A DNA stretch of 44,432 bases from a virus. The position numbers and the translations under genes were made by a program. The DNA is taken from the IMG/VR virus record IMGVR_UViG_3300047496_000163, positions 1-44,432 of that record; one strand, written 5' to 3'. Every line of letters starts with the position of its first letter. Positions within the stretch are counted from its first letter, which is position 1. The notes beneath the pieces are model-generated. The model was not told the DNA's origin. It saw only the letters and a program-made list of their open reading frames with translations, and ran no database searches. This document shows, piece by piece, positions 25,393 through 32,448 of this stretch.

Positions 25393-25501
25393 TTTAGTTT
25401 TTGTGGGTTTCTGCTGTGAGAATACTTTAGTTTTGCGTGTTCTGTAAAAAAGTTTAGTTGTAGAATAAGATGGGACACCAATCACATAAGAAAGTTTAGT
25501 T
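25393..25501 (+). repeat. Four TTTAGTT direct repeats upstream of the late promoter
   Basis: TTTAGTT occurs at 25393, 25426, 25453 and 25495; the last two sit in a longer shared word, AAGTTTAGTTGTA(G/A)AAT.AGAT. They lie 15-125 bases upstream of the late promoter, the place expected for activator or repressor sites. They could also be initiator-protein sites. The function is inferred. Confidence 0.6.
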
Positions 25502-25826
25502 GTAAAATCAGATCGGCACTAATATTGGGGCTACGCACACATCCCCATCCCCAACGCGCCCGGGGGGGTTTCGGCCTCCGGCCTGGACCGTACCAGCTGG
25601 CCCGGGTTCGACAGGTCCCGCCGGGGTCCTGCGCCACCTGGCCAGCATTCAACATGGGGACGCTAGTCTGACCAGAATGATACGCCCGGCCGCGTGTGCA
25701 TTATGGGGCTTGACAAACTATGGGGGCATATGGTAGGCGCGGTCGGGTTTATGGATGGGGGCGGAAGCATAAGCCCGGGCTAATGTGTCGTATGGTGCAT
25801 GTGGTGGGGCTACCATGTGCATTATA

Positions 25827-25854
25827 TTGCATACACCACCAAACGCTATATAAT
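25827..25854 (+). promoter_or_regulatory. Predicted early rightward promoter
   Basis: TTGCAT (25827-25832), 16 bases, TATAAT (25849-25854), a perfect -10. It faces the early operon, whose first gene starts at 26024. The 10-base palindrome GTACGCGTAC (25855-25864) covers the expected start point. A hairpin AGCCG-loop-CGGCT follows in the leader. Prediction only. Confidence 0.5.
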
Positions 25855-25864
25855 GTACGCGTAC
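25855..25864. promoter_or_regulatory. Palindrome GTACGCGTAC at predicted early start, possible operator
   Basis: A perfect 10-base palindrome placed directly after the TATAAT box. Its position over the start point would let a dimeric repressor block early transcription. The helix-turn-helix proteins encoded at 28811 and 32445 are candidate binders. Function inferred from position. Confidence 0.4.
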
Positions 25865-25978
25865 TATGTAAGCGCCAGCCGGCAAACTAGCGGCTACAAA
25901 CAATCTACAAATAAAGTTTTATTATTACTTTACTTGTGTCGATGTATCTGGCATACTAACTAAGTCAAAGACGAACGC

Positions 25979-26007
25979 GACCGGGCCGCAAGGCGCCTTG
26001 ACCGGTC
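25979..26007 (+). other. Leader hairpin before the first early gene
   Basis: GACCGG pairs with CCGGTC, and inside them AAGGCGCCTT is a self-complementary 10-base palindrome. The structure ends two bases before the SD GGGGAGAG of the gene at 26024. It may protect the mRNA 5' end or modulate translation. Confidence 0.5.
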
Positions 26008-26023
26008 CGGGGAGAGAATCAAC

Positions 26024-26275
26024 ATGACCAACGAATACGCTCGCTCTGTCGTATCTCAACTCGTGTCCGATGCGCTCTACCACGCGCGCTGGATTGCACG
26101 TGGCGGCACTATGCCGTGTCCGGAGTGGCTGGACGCCGAAAACAAAGCGCGCCATGCTCGTGAGGCGCTCGAGACTGTCAATCATGACAGGGGAGAACTC
26201 CGAAACTACGTCAATCGGGCCTACCGAATCCGGTGCATCATCGTTACGCCGGTCCGACCGTTGCCGCTTCCGTAA
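26024..26275 (+). CDS. Hypothetical early protein
   Basis: 83 residues: a helical N-terminal half (EYARSVVSQLVSDALYHARWIARGG), a PEWLDAENKARHAREALETV middle and a basic, Pro-ending C-terminus. The SD GGGGAGAG lies 7 bases upstream of ATG. It is the first gene of the rightward operon, so it is likely expressed immediately after infection. I recognise no family; a longer ORF on the opposite strand lacks a credible start signal. Confidence 0.6.
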   Translation: MTNEYARSVVSQLVSDALYHARWIARGGTMPCPEWLDAENKARHAREALETVNHDRGELRNYVNRAYRIRCIIVTPVRPLPLP

Positions 26276-26284
26276 TCCGTTCCC

Positions 26285-26302
26285 GCGCCGTGCAAGCGGC
26301 GC
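26285..26302 (+). other. Hairpin in the gap before the clamp gene
   Basis: GCGCCG, loop TGCAAG, CGGCGC: a 6-bp perfect stem in the 92-base gap before the DnaN-like gene. No T tract follows, so it is not an obvious terminator. Confidence 0.4.
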
Positions 26303-26367
26303 ATCGATCCAAAGCAAAACAATCCGAATTGTCCGGTCCGACATGGACTGGGAAGGTACGATCTACA

Positions 26368-27495
26368 ATGAACATCGAATGCAATGTCTCCGAGCTGTAC
26401 TCTGCTCTCGTCACCACCGCCAAGGGCGCGGCCAAGGTAAGCGCCTATTGTCTGGCGTTGCGTGACGGCAAGTTGCGGCTATCGTCGACGGGTGAGCACC
26501 AAACGGTCTACCAGACCATCAAGACTCCGGACCTTGGCGCCGCGCTTGACCTACAGTTCGTGGGCGCTCCAGACGCTGGACTGCTCAAAGGTTTCGCCGG
26601 TCCGTGCACAGTCGAGGCGACTGACACTCATATCACCGTGCGCCAGGGTGGCCAGACACTCGCATCCTACGCTTGCGCGCTCGTGGAGACACCGCCACCG
26701 CATCCGACCATAGAGCCACACGGCGCTTTTTCGGTCGACGCGTCCACGCTCGTGGACGTGCTAACCAGAACGGTGAAAACATCGGGCGACAAGGTTTTCC
26801 GGAAAAACGAAGTCGTCGCTCTGAGTCTCAAGCCGTTCAATGGTCGTGTGGCGCTGGACGTCGCATCAACCGACTCAATCCGCCTCACGCTCTGCCAACT
26901 CGTGGTGGAGGGCAAGGTAGACGCGCCGACTCAGCTCTTGCTACGTGCCGATGGCGTCAAGTCACTGCTCAAGATCCTACCAAAGCGGGGCACGATCGCT
27001 CTTGAGTACGACCGCGAGCAAGTGCTCGTCGCGTGGGAGGGAACCGTGGTATCGCTCGTCCGATCGGAAGACCGGTTTCCGAATTACTCGTCGATCATGC
27101 CAAAGTCTCAGGCGTGTGTTTGGGACGTCGACAACGCAAAGCTCGTGGCCACGATGAAAACGCTGCTACCGGCGGCCAAAGCAAACGACAAAAAGTGCAA
27201 AGCCGTGCTTGAGCTCGTTCCAGAAACCACCGAGCTGATAATCCACGTTAAGGACACCCTCGGCGGCGTAGACTTGGAGCGAGGGGTGACGCTCGACCGC
27301 CTGGACGGATGCACGACCAAGAACGCTCGAATCGCCTTCAATCTGGCTTACTTCCTTGAGTTTTTGACGCTCAATCCGCACAAAAGCTGTCGCGTGGGTT
27401 GGACGTCAACCACGTACCCCGCGACACTCACCCCCCTCGAGCAAGACCCCAAGGTCACCTACACCGTCATCCTCATGCCGATCACCCATTACTAG
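26368..27495 (+). CDS. DNA polymerase III beta-clamp-like (DnaN-like) sliding clamp
   Basis: 375 residues, the usual length of a bacterial clamp. Clamp-like features are the repeated DGKLRLSSTGEHQ and DGVKSLLKILPKRG-type domain elements, AFSVDASTLVDVLTRTVKTSG at the second-domain start, SLVRSEDRFPNYSSIMP (the conserved DG.FPDY..I.P motif) and a C-terminal YTVILMPITHY, equivalent to the Y(V)LMP(M)R end that lines the ligand pocket. It would tether the phage polymerase encoded at 39290. I chose ATG 26368 because the upstream part of the open frame (from 26233) shows no clamp similarity; GGAAGG lies 11 bases upstream. Confidence 0.8.
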   Translation: MNIECNVSELYSALVTTAKGAAKVSAYCLALRDGKLRLSSTGEHQTVYQTIKTPDLGAALDLQFVGAPDAGLLKGFAGPCTVEATDTHITVRQGGQTLASYACALVETPPPHPTIEPHGAFSVDASTLVDVLTRTVKTSGDKVFRKNEVVALSLKPFNGRVALDVASTDSIRLTLCQLVVEGKVDAPTQLLLRADGVKSLLKILPKRGTIALEYDREQVLVAWEGTVVSLVRSEDRFPNYSSIMPKSQACVWDVDNAKLVATMKTLLPAAKANDKKCKAVLELVPETTELIIHVKDTLGGVDLERGVTLDRLDGCTTKNARIAFNLAYFLEFLTLNPHKSCRVGWTSTTYPATLTPLEQDPKVTYTVILMPITHY

Positions 27496-27504
27496 ACGAC
27501 GTTG

Positions 27505-27520
27505 GGGCCCTACGGGGCCC
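27505..27520 (+). other. GGGCCC-TACG-GGGCCC hairpin before ardA
   Basis: A 6-bp stem with a cUACGg tetraloop, an exceptionally stable RNA turn, six bases upstream of the ArdA SD (AGGAG 27526-27530). It is the same loop as the hairpin at 19171-19188. It may stabilise the mRNA or weaken read-through from the clamp gene. Confidence 0.6.
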
Positions 27521-27538
27521 TTGACAGGAGCTCAAATC

Positions 27539-28036
27539 ATGCGCGCTTATATCGCGGACCTTGCAGCGTACAACGAAGGCCACCTAGTCGGGGAATGGAT
27601 CGAGCTCGACTCGCAGGACCATGTGGAGGCGACAATAGCGGAACTCCTCGCAACATGGAAACGTGAGGAGTGCGCCGTACACGATTGGGACGGTCCCAAA
27701 GCCCTTTCCTCATTCGGTGAGTATCCCAATTGGAGCGATGTGTTCTCGTTCGTCGATGGTTTTGAGAAGCACGGGGAAGCCTTCGCTTTGTGGTGGGACA
27801 ACGACTCCACGAACCGGGGCGTGGACGCATTCGAGGAGTGCTATCAAGGAGTCTACTCCGACCTAGCTGAATACGCTGGCCGCTGTCTGGACGATGGGTT
27901 ACTTGGAGACGTCCCCAAGGGCAGCCTCCTAGTACGCTACTTCGACTATGAAGCGTACGAACGGGACCTTGATCTCGGTGGGGACATTTGGACCGGGCGT
28001 GGCTCTGAAGGGCCCCACGTCTTCAGCAACCACTGA
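27539..28036 (+). CDS. ardA: ArdA-like antirestriction protein
   Basis: 165 residues. ArdA proteins mimic DNA and inhibit type I restriction-modification enzymes. The sequence is strongly acidic and carries the family pattern YIADLAAYNEGHLVGEWIELD, EECAVHDWDG, SSFGEYPNWSDV, AFEECYQGVYSDLAEYA and VRYFDYEAYERDLDLGGDIW. The start is ATG 27539, eight bases after AGGAG; a TTG six codons upstream is less likely. Early expression next to the clamp fits protection of incoming DNA. Confidence 0.9.
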   Translation: MRAYIADLAAYNEGHLVGEWIELDSQDHVEATIAELLATWKREECAVHDWDGPKALSSFGEYPNWSDVFSFVDGFEKHGEAFALWWDNDSTNRGVDAFEECYQGVYSDLAEYAGRCLDDGLLGDVPKGSLLVRYFDYEAYERDLDLGGDIWTGRGSEGPHVFSNH

Positions 28037-28050
28037 CGCCCCCTAGCCCA

Positions 28051-28076
28051 CCCCCTTGGTATTTAGGCCAAGGGGG
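28051..28076 (+). terminator. 9-bp hairpin after ardA
   Basis: CCCCCTTGG, loop TATTTAGG, CCAAGGGGG: a perfect 9-bp stem 14 bases after the ArdA stop. No clear T tract follows (AGCGGCAATG), so it may be a rho-assisted terminator or mRNA 3' end protector rather than a classical intrinsic terminator. It marks the border to the AT-rich region. Confidence 0.6.
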
Positions 28077-28080
28077 AGCG

Positions 28081-28535
28081 GCAATGTCCTTGTTCTGGTA
28101 GACCGATCGTCTAATCAAGATATTCAACTTTATCAGGATAATATCAGGATATTCGTAAAAATAGATTTCACCCATTTTTGCCACTAATATATCTTGATAT
28201 CTTTGATATCTTAGTAAAAAATTAAAGGGAATAGAAGGAATAGTAAGATATTGAAAGTAATTAATTAATCAATTACGTAGGGTATATTTCTACCCGCCCC
28301 GAATCCCGTGGGAGTTGCGTAATCCCAGGATAGAAAGATTTTAACGTTGGTGTTTAGTGTTTTGGACGATGAATGGCCGACATTTGACATATCTTGAACT
28401 AAAAGAGAGCCAAATGTGTATCCTAGATACCTGGATATTTAGGGCGTAGAGAGGCCCGTGGTCTGGAAAGCTGCATCCTAGATATGCGGCAGTGGTCAAA
28501 AACTTGGCACGAAATTTGAAAAGGAAGGAACGAAG
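28081..28535. other. AT-rich repeat region, candidate replication origin
   Basis: A 455-bp gap with no gene, much richer in A+T than the rest. It contains three tandem 9-mers of the type GATATCTT(T/A) (28188-28213), ATCAGGATA twice 11 bases apart (28132 and 28143), further GATATT words (28119, 28247), ATCCTAGATA at 28420 and 28475, and an A/T tract around 28215-28275 (TTAATTAATCAATTA). Clustered short repeats plus an easily melted tract next to replication genes are typical of an origin. The function is inferred. Confidence 0.5.
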
Positions 28536-28811
28536 ATGAATCTCAAAAGGATCGAATCCGGCACACTGATAGGCCGCGTCAAACCCAGCGTCAAGGGGGA
28601 TAAGATGGCACTCGTTTCGGTCAACGGCGCCGGTGAGCTGTCGGTGGTGATAACCGCCCGCAGTCGAGACGAGCTCATAGATGCGGCAGCTGGGGCGACC
28701 GATCCCGGTGGCCGCCTATGCGTCATTGCTTGCTCCGGTGCTGATGGAGAGTGCCTCCATGTGACCGGTGCTTGTGGGTGTCCCGATGCCAACGATAGGG
28801 TGAGCTACTAA
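28536..28811 (+). CDS. Small hypothetical protein
   Basis: 91 residues with an SD GGAAGGAACG before ATG. The predicted fold is mixed alpha/beta with a Cys cluster near the C-terminus (VIACSGADGECLHVTGACGCPD), possibly metal-binding. Its stop shares one base with the next start. No family recognised. Confidence 0.6.
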   Translation: MNLKRIESGTLIGRVKPSVKGDKMALVSVNGAGELSVVITARSRDELIDAAAGATDPGGRLCVIACSGADGECLHVTGACGCPDANDRVSY

Positions 28812-29209
28812 TGGCGCCCAAACGACGCAAGGGTCTTGGCCGGCGCGACAAGGTCACCGGCGACCCCATTTCCCCCTCCGGCCGGGATGTACTGGCAAAG
28901 TCCCCGGACTCCCAAGCAAAGCGGGTGATTACCCGCTTCGGAGGGGTGAAAAACCTCGTGAGGTTTATGCTCCAAGCGGGCATCCGGCGTACTGAGATGA
29001 GCGTGTTCCTCTGGATCCGGAACGGTGGTCTGATCCCGCCCAATGGAGTTCGGGATATCTTCCTGGCTGAAATCAAAGCGGGCATCCAACTCACTGACGC
29101 CGATTGGAGCCCCTACACGGTCGTAGACGAGCCGGTGGCTGTCAAACCACCCCAGGAACCCCAACAGGCCCCGCAAACGGCCCCAGCGTCGAAAAGGTGG
29201 GTGCTATGA
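28811..29209 (+). CDS. Putative Cro/YdaS-like helix-turn-helix protein
   Basis: 132 residues. The basic N-terminus is followed by VITRFGGVKNLVRFMLQAGI..TEMSVFLWIRNGGLIPPNGVRDIFLAEIKAGIQLTDADW, which resembles Cro/YdaS-type DNA-binding domains (FGG...LAR.LG.....V..W...G.IP..R...I). The tail is Pro/Gln-rich. It could bind the operators in the control regions at 25855 or 28420, but this is untested inference. Its stop overlaps the next ATG. Confidence 0.6.
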   Translation: MAPKRRKGLGRRDKVTGDPISPSGRDVLAKSPDSQAKRVITRFGGVKNLVRFMLQAGIRRTEMSVFLWIRNGGLIPPNGVRDIFLAEIKAGIQLTDADWSPYTVVDEPVAVKPPQEPQQAPQTAPASKRWVL

Positions 29210-29517
29210 GCGACCTATACAGACTCGAAGGGCACGAGGTTGTCCCATGCCCTGATATTGACCAATGGGTGAAGGAGTTCAGGAAGAACAGGGACGTGAG
29301 GAAAACCCAGGTCGGGGACGTGCTGGTCTCCACGGTGTTTCTGGGTGTTGACCGCGGGTGGGGCGGCCCGGGAGCACCGGTTGTTTTCGAAACGATGGTT
29401 TTTGGCGGCCCCTTGGACAGGGAACAAAGCCGATACTGTAGCTGGTGTGAGGCGGAAGAGGGGCACGCTGATACCGTGTTACGAGTCAAGGAGGCAGCGG
29501 AGAATGGAAGTCGTTGA
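29206..29517 (+). CDS. Conserved phage protein of unknown function
   Basis: 103 residues. I recognise the pattern MSDLYRLEGHEVVPCPDIDQW, VGDVLVSTVFLGVDRGWG, PVVFETMVFGGPLD and GHADTVLRVKEA as a conserved protein common in phages of GC-rich hosts; no function is known to me. ATG overlaps the preceding TGA. The frame is open upstream, but this is the start used by the family. Confidence 0.7.
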   Translation: MSDLYRLEGHEVVPCPDIDQWVKEFRKNRDVRKTQVGDVLVSTVFLGVDRGWGGPGAPVVFETMVFGGPLDREQSRYCSWCEAEEGHADTVLRVKEAAENGSR

Positions 29518-29653
29518 GCCCGACGTCCCCCATGGGGTGTGTCCGGAGCGTGGTCTATCAGTCGCCCTCCTGGCCGCTGACGACCTACGAGCCCACCTCC
29601 ACCCCACGACCGGGGAGTTTTGCCCTGGGCCGAGAGGAGCGCCGGCGGAGTGA
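29504..29653 (+). CDS. Small zinc-ribbon-like protein, first of three, partly degenerate
   Basis: 49 residues from ATG 29504 with AAGGAGG nine bases upstream, overlapping the previous gene by 14 bases. The pattern CPERGLSVALLAADDLRAHLHPTTGEFCPGP resembles the neighbouring small zinc-ribbon proteins (CxxC..H.H...CPG), but the second Cys of the first pair is Arg (CPER), so zinc binding is doubtful. Confidence 0.6.
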   Translation: MEVVEPDVPHGVCPERGLSVALLAADDLRAHLHPTTGEFCPGPRGAPAE

Positions 29654-29799
29654 CAACACCTGTAGCAGGAATGTGTCCCACGTGCCGGCAATGGGAGCGC
29701 GTATGGTGGGGGCGGATCCAGCGCCACAAGACAAAAAACAAGGAGGGAGAGCCCCACGTCTGCCTGGGATCGGGGGAAACACCGGTGCTGCTGAGATAA
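29650..29799 (+). CDS. Small zinc-ribbon protein, second of three
   Basis: 49 residues from GTG 29650, overlapping the previous stop as GTGA, with AGGAG about ten bases upstream. It reads GMCPTCRQWERVWWGRIQRHK, then EGEPHVCLGSGETPV. C-x2-C plus a later H and C give a plausible zinc site. It is short, and its twin genes are at 29504 and 30078. Confidence 0.6.
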   Translation: MTTPVAGMCPTCRQWERVWWGRIQRHKTKNKEGEPHVCLGSGETPVLLR

Positions 29800-29802
29800 C
29801 GC

Positions 29803-29831
29803 TAGACGATTCCCGTAGTATTTGGTACACT
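29803..29831 (+). promoter_or_regulatory. Predicted promoter with imperfect inverted repeat
   Basis: TAGACG (29803-29808), 17 bases, TACACT (29826-29831). The spacer and -10 contain CCCGTAGT...ACTGCGGG (29812-29819 and 29829-29836), an imperfect inverted repeat closely related to the one in the promoter at 35521. It would drive the gene at 29875. Confidence 0.4.
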
Positions 29832-29847
29832 GCGGGAGTGTGAAAGA

Positions 29848-29865
29848 CCGCCCGTTTGTGGGCGG
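29848..29865 (+). other. CCGCCC-loop-GGGCGG leader hairpin
   Basis: A 6-bp stem with loop GTTTGT that ends one base before the SD GGAGG (29866-29870). It resembles the hairpins placed just before other early genes and could control ribosome access or mRNA stability. Confidence 0.5.
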
Positions 29866-29874
29866 GGAGGAAAG

Positions 29875-30081
29875 ATGAAAATTGAAGATGTGAAGCAGCA
29901 GGTGGAGCGCATCGTCACCGAGAGCAAGGTCGACCCCGAGACGGCTCACGAGTCCGAGGATAAGCTATACGAGGAGTTTGTCCGATACTGCGCCGAGGGG
30001 CACAACCAATTCCACATCGCCAAATTAGCCAAGGAGATCCTGAAGACCAAGAGCTCTGTTTTCGCACGCTGGGGCGCATGA
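29875..30081 (+). CDS. Conserved small phage protein
   Basis: 68 residues, helical and acidic: VKQQVERIVTESKVDPETAHESEDKLYEEFVRY, ending in ILKTKSSVFARWGA. The DPETAHESED and FARWxA patterns occur in small phage proteins of unknown role. The SD is GGAGG, five bases upstream. It overlaps the next start as ATGA. Confidence 0.65.
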   Translation: MKIEDVKQQVERIVTESKVDPETAHESEDKLYEEFVRYCAEGHNQFHIAKLAKEILKTKSSVFARWGA

Positions 30082-30256
30082 GCCGCAACGGTCGAGACCC
30101 CAGGCCCCGCACCATTTGCGAGGAGTGCAAGCAGTGGGTGCGGTTGCAGGATGAGAGAGTGAGGCACCACACCCTCGACGGTGAGTATTGCCCAGGAAGT
30201 GGTGCGCCGATACTTTGGACCACAACAAGACCGACGACACGCGTCGGGGAGGACGA

Positions 30257-30260
<4 letters not shown>
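30078..30260 (+). CDS. Small zinc-ribbon protein, third of three
   Basis: 60 residues: CEECKQWVRLQDERVRHHTLDGEYCPGSG. The C-x2-C plus H-H and C pattern is an intact zinc-ribbon. It is related to the products of 29504 and 29650, making a tandem family separated only by the gene at 29875. Starts and stops overlap by four bases on both sides. Confidence 0.65.
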
Positions 30261-31003
<743 letters not shown>

Positions 31004-31062
31004 CGGAGCTGAAAACCCCACCGCGCGCTAATTTGCGCCCCTACAATCTCTCTAAGGAGTTC

Positions 31063-31119
31063 ATGCGGTACCCTGGCCGCAACCACCCGTCATCGGCAGA
31101 GAATGGATCTTGGTGGTAA
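31063..31119 (+). CDS. Possible 18-residue leader peptide before the resolvase gene
   Basis: ATG 31063 follows AAGGAG by three bases and encodes 18 residues (MRYPGRNHPSSAENGSWW), ending one base before the candidate resolvase GTG at 31121. It could couple translation of the resolvase, or be chance. Nothing else supports it. Confidence 0.25.
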   Translation: MRYPGRNHPSSAENGSWW

Positions 31120-31120
31120 C

Positions 31121-31630
31121 GTGCCCATAATTCTCGGAATTGACCCCGGAGTCACCGGAGCCATGGTCTGGCTCAACTCGACCACTGGCACCCTTGTCGC
31201 GGTCATGGACCATAGCAACTGGTGCAACCACCAACAAGCTTACAAGGAGTTACACCTGGTCCTCAAAACCCTATGGCGCCCCGACCTCGTGGTGATTGAG
31301 CAGCAACACGCTCGTGCCACCCGGGACGCACACGGGAAAGTGGTCCAGGGTATCGCGTCAACCTGGAACTATGCGGAACACTACGGTATAATACTAGGGT
31401 GCCTCACCGCCTACGAGGCGCCCATCCACGAAGTCGACCCCGCCGTGTGGAAAGCCAACATGCACCTCGACAAAGACAAGAAAAAGTCTTTGGAGCTGGC
31501 GCGGAAACTCTGGCCAGGGAGTTTGGACGTGTTCAAACGCGTGAAGGATCACGGACGAGCGGAAGCGGCATGCATCGCGTATTACGGGATGCGGTTTTTG
31601 CCGTTTGAGGTCAAGAGAAGGCCCCTATGA
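31121..31630 (+). CDS. RuvC-like Holliday junction resolvase
   Basis: 169 residues from GTG 31121; an ATG six codons upstream (31103) is possible. RNase H-fold nuclease motifs are IILGIDPGVTGAMVW (first Asp), DLVVIEQQ (Glu), EVDPAVWKANM and KDHGRAEAACIAYYG (terminal acidic pair with HGRAEA), typical of phage RuvC. It resolves branched DNA before packaging or during recombination-dependent replication. Its stop overlaps the next ATG. Confidence 0.8.
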   Translation: MPIILGIDPGVTGAMVWLNSTTGTLVAVMDHSNWCNHQQAYKELHLVLKTLWRPDLVVIEQQHARATRDAHGKVVQGIASTWNYAEHYGIILGCLTAYEAPIHEVDPAVWKANMHLDKDKKKSLELARKLWPGSLDVFKRVKDHGRAEAACIAYYGMRFLPFEVKRRPL

Positions 31631-32448
31631 TCCAAGTACCGTCGGTCTGCAAGGGCGGGTGCGGCAAAGTGGGATGGAGTGACCACTTCGACCCCGTAAG
31701 AACTTCGCCGACTTTCACTTGCTTTACGTGCGTTACACAGAAACAGAAAGAAAGGAGGTCGAACATGCAACACATCATCGCAACTGCGAACGATAGCGTG
31801 GCGCTCTGTGGAATGAACCGTAATCGGATCATCCAATCCGGCACTGACATGTGCCCAGACTGCGCCGCGTTTGACAAAAGTATCAAGGAGGCCATCAAGC
31901 AGGTAAGGGACCCCATTACGGGCCCCTCGTTCCGTCGGCTTCTCGTGGCGGTCGCCAACTCAACGACGCCTGAGAATGCCAACCAACTGCTGGAGGAAAG
32001 AGCGGCCCGGACACTGGAAAGTAGAGCGACAGCACAGAGGCTAGAAAACCAAGCCCTTGCCAAAACACAAGTAACCACAGGGGAGACGAAGAAGATGGAC
32101 TACAAGTCAAGTGCAGTGCGGGCCCTCAAGCGCGGTGCGAGTGCGGGAGTCATGAAGGTCGTCAGCAAGAAGATCAAGCTCAAGCTGACGGAAAAGTTCC
32201 CCCAGCTAGCCCTACTCCCGCAAAACATCTGGGACGTGGTTCTGTGTTTGGCCATCAACATGACCGCGTCCGCAAGCCCGGACCTTCCTGGCATCAAGAT
32301 GGCCGAAAGCTTGAGCTCCGAAGCTTTCGAGGGATTGCTGACCGACGCCACGTCCCAGATGGTCCAAGACGTGATGGAAGTGGTCAGCGAAACGTTTCTT
32401 GAGCTCGCGGCGGAGAAGAAAACCAGCTTGCTGGCGGAGCGGGAATGA
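31627..32448 (+). CDS. Zinc-ribbon protein with nested internal starts
   Basis: 273 residues. The N-terminus has CKGGC (8-12) and CFTC (32-35), a zinc-ribbon; a second Cys cluster follows (LCG...MCPDC). The middle is a coiled-coil (LLEERAARTLESRATAQRLE) and the C-terminus is a helical hydrophobic segment of unknown role (WDVVLCLAINMTASA). A perfect SD AAAGGAGG precedes an in-frame ATG at 31765, which would give a 227-residue product without the first zinc-ribbon. No family recognised. Confidence 0.5.
   Translation: MIQVPSVCKGGCGKVGWSDHFDPVRTSPTFTCFTCVTQKQKERRSNMQHIIATANDSVALCGMNRNRIIQSGTDMCPDCAAFDKSIKEAIKQVRDPITGPSFRRLLVAVANSTTPENANQLLEERAARTLESRATAQRLENQALAKTQVTTGETKKMDYKSSAVRALKRGASAGVMKVVSKKIKLKLTEKFPQLALLPQNIWDVVLCLAINMTASASPDLPGIKMAESLSSEAFEGLLTDATSQMVQDVMEVVSETFLELAAEKKTSLLAERE

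Larger units (their letters stand above)
25344..26023. promoter_or_regulatory. Divergent intergenic control region (680 bp)
   Basis: No convincing gene is present. It separates the leftward late operon from the rightward early operon. It contains the late promoter and TTTAGTT repeats at its left; a GC-rich middle (about 25555-25650) with a GGCC-TCC-GGCC hairpin; five TATGG words between 25702 and 25795; a 10-base exact repeat TGTGCATTAT at 25695 and 25816; and a rightward promoter with a palindrome at its predicted start. The region from 25905 to 25975 is AT-rich (AAATAAAGTTTTATTATTACTTTA). Confidence 0.7.

Noticed and set aside
25585-25620. tRNA-like T-loop word GGGTTCGAC
   Set aside because: No acceptor, D or anticodon arms can be built around it.
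25718-25903. 61-residue minus-strand ORF in the control region
   Set aside because: No SD, no domain, and it lies across promoter and repeat elements.
25925-26344. 139-residue minus-strand ORF opposite the gene at 26024
   Set aside because: The plus-strand gene has a strong SD and fits the rightward operon; the antisense ORF has no SD or recognisable domain.
28188-28213. Tandem GATATCTT units as a CRISPR array
   Set aside because: Units are 9 bases without unique spacers and there are no Cas genes; an origin or binding-site array fits better.
28505-28519. Sigma54-like promoter TGGCACG-N4-TTGA
   Set aside because: The -12 GC dinucleotide is GA, and no sigma54 activator is encoded; probably chance.
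31381-31405. Internal promoter with CGGTATAATAC in the resolvase gene
   Set aside because: The -10 is good but no acceptable -35 lies at the right distance; it also carries only one operator-like half-site.
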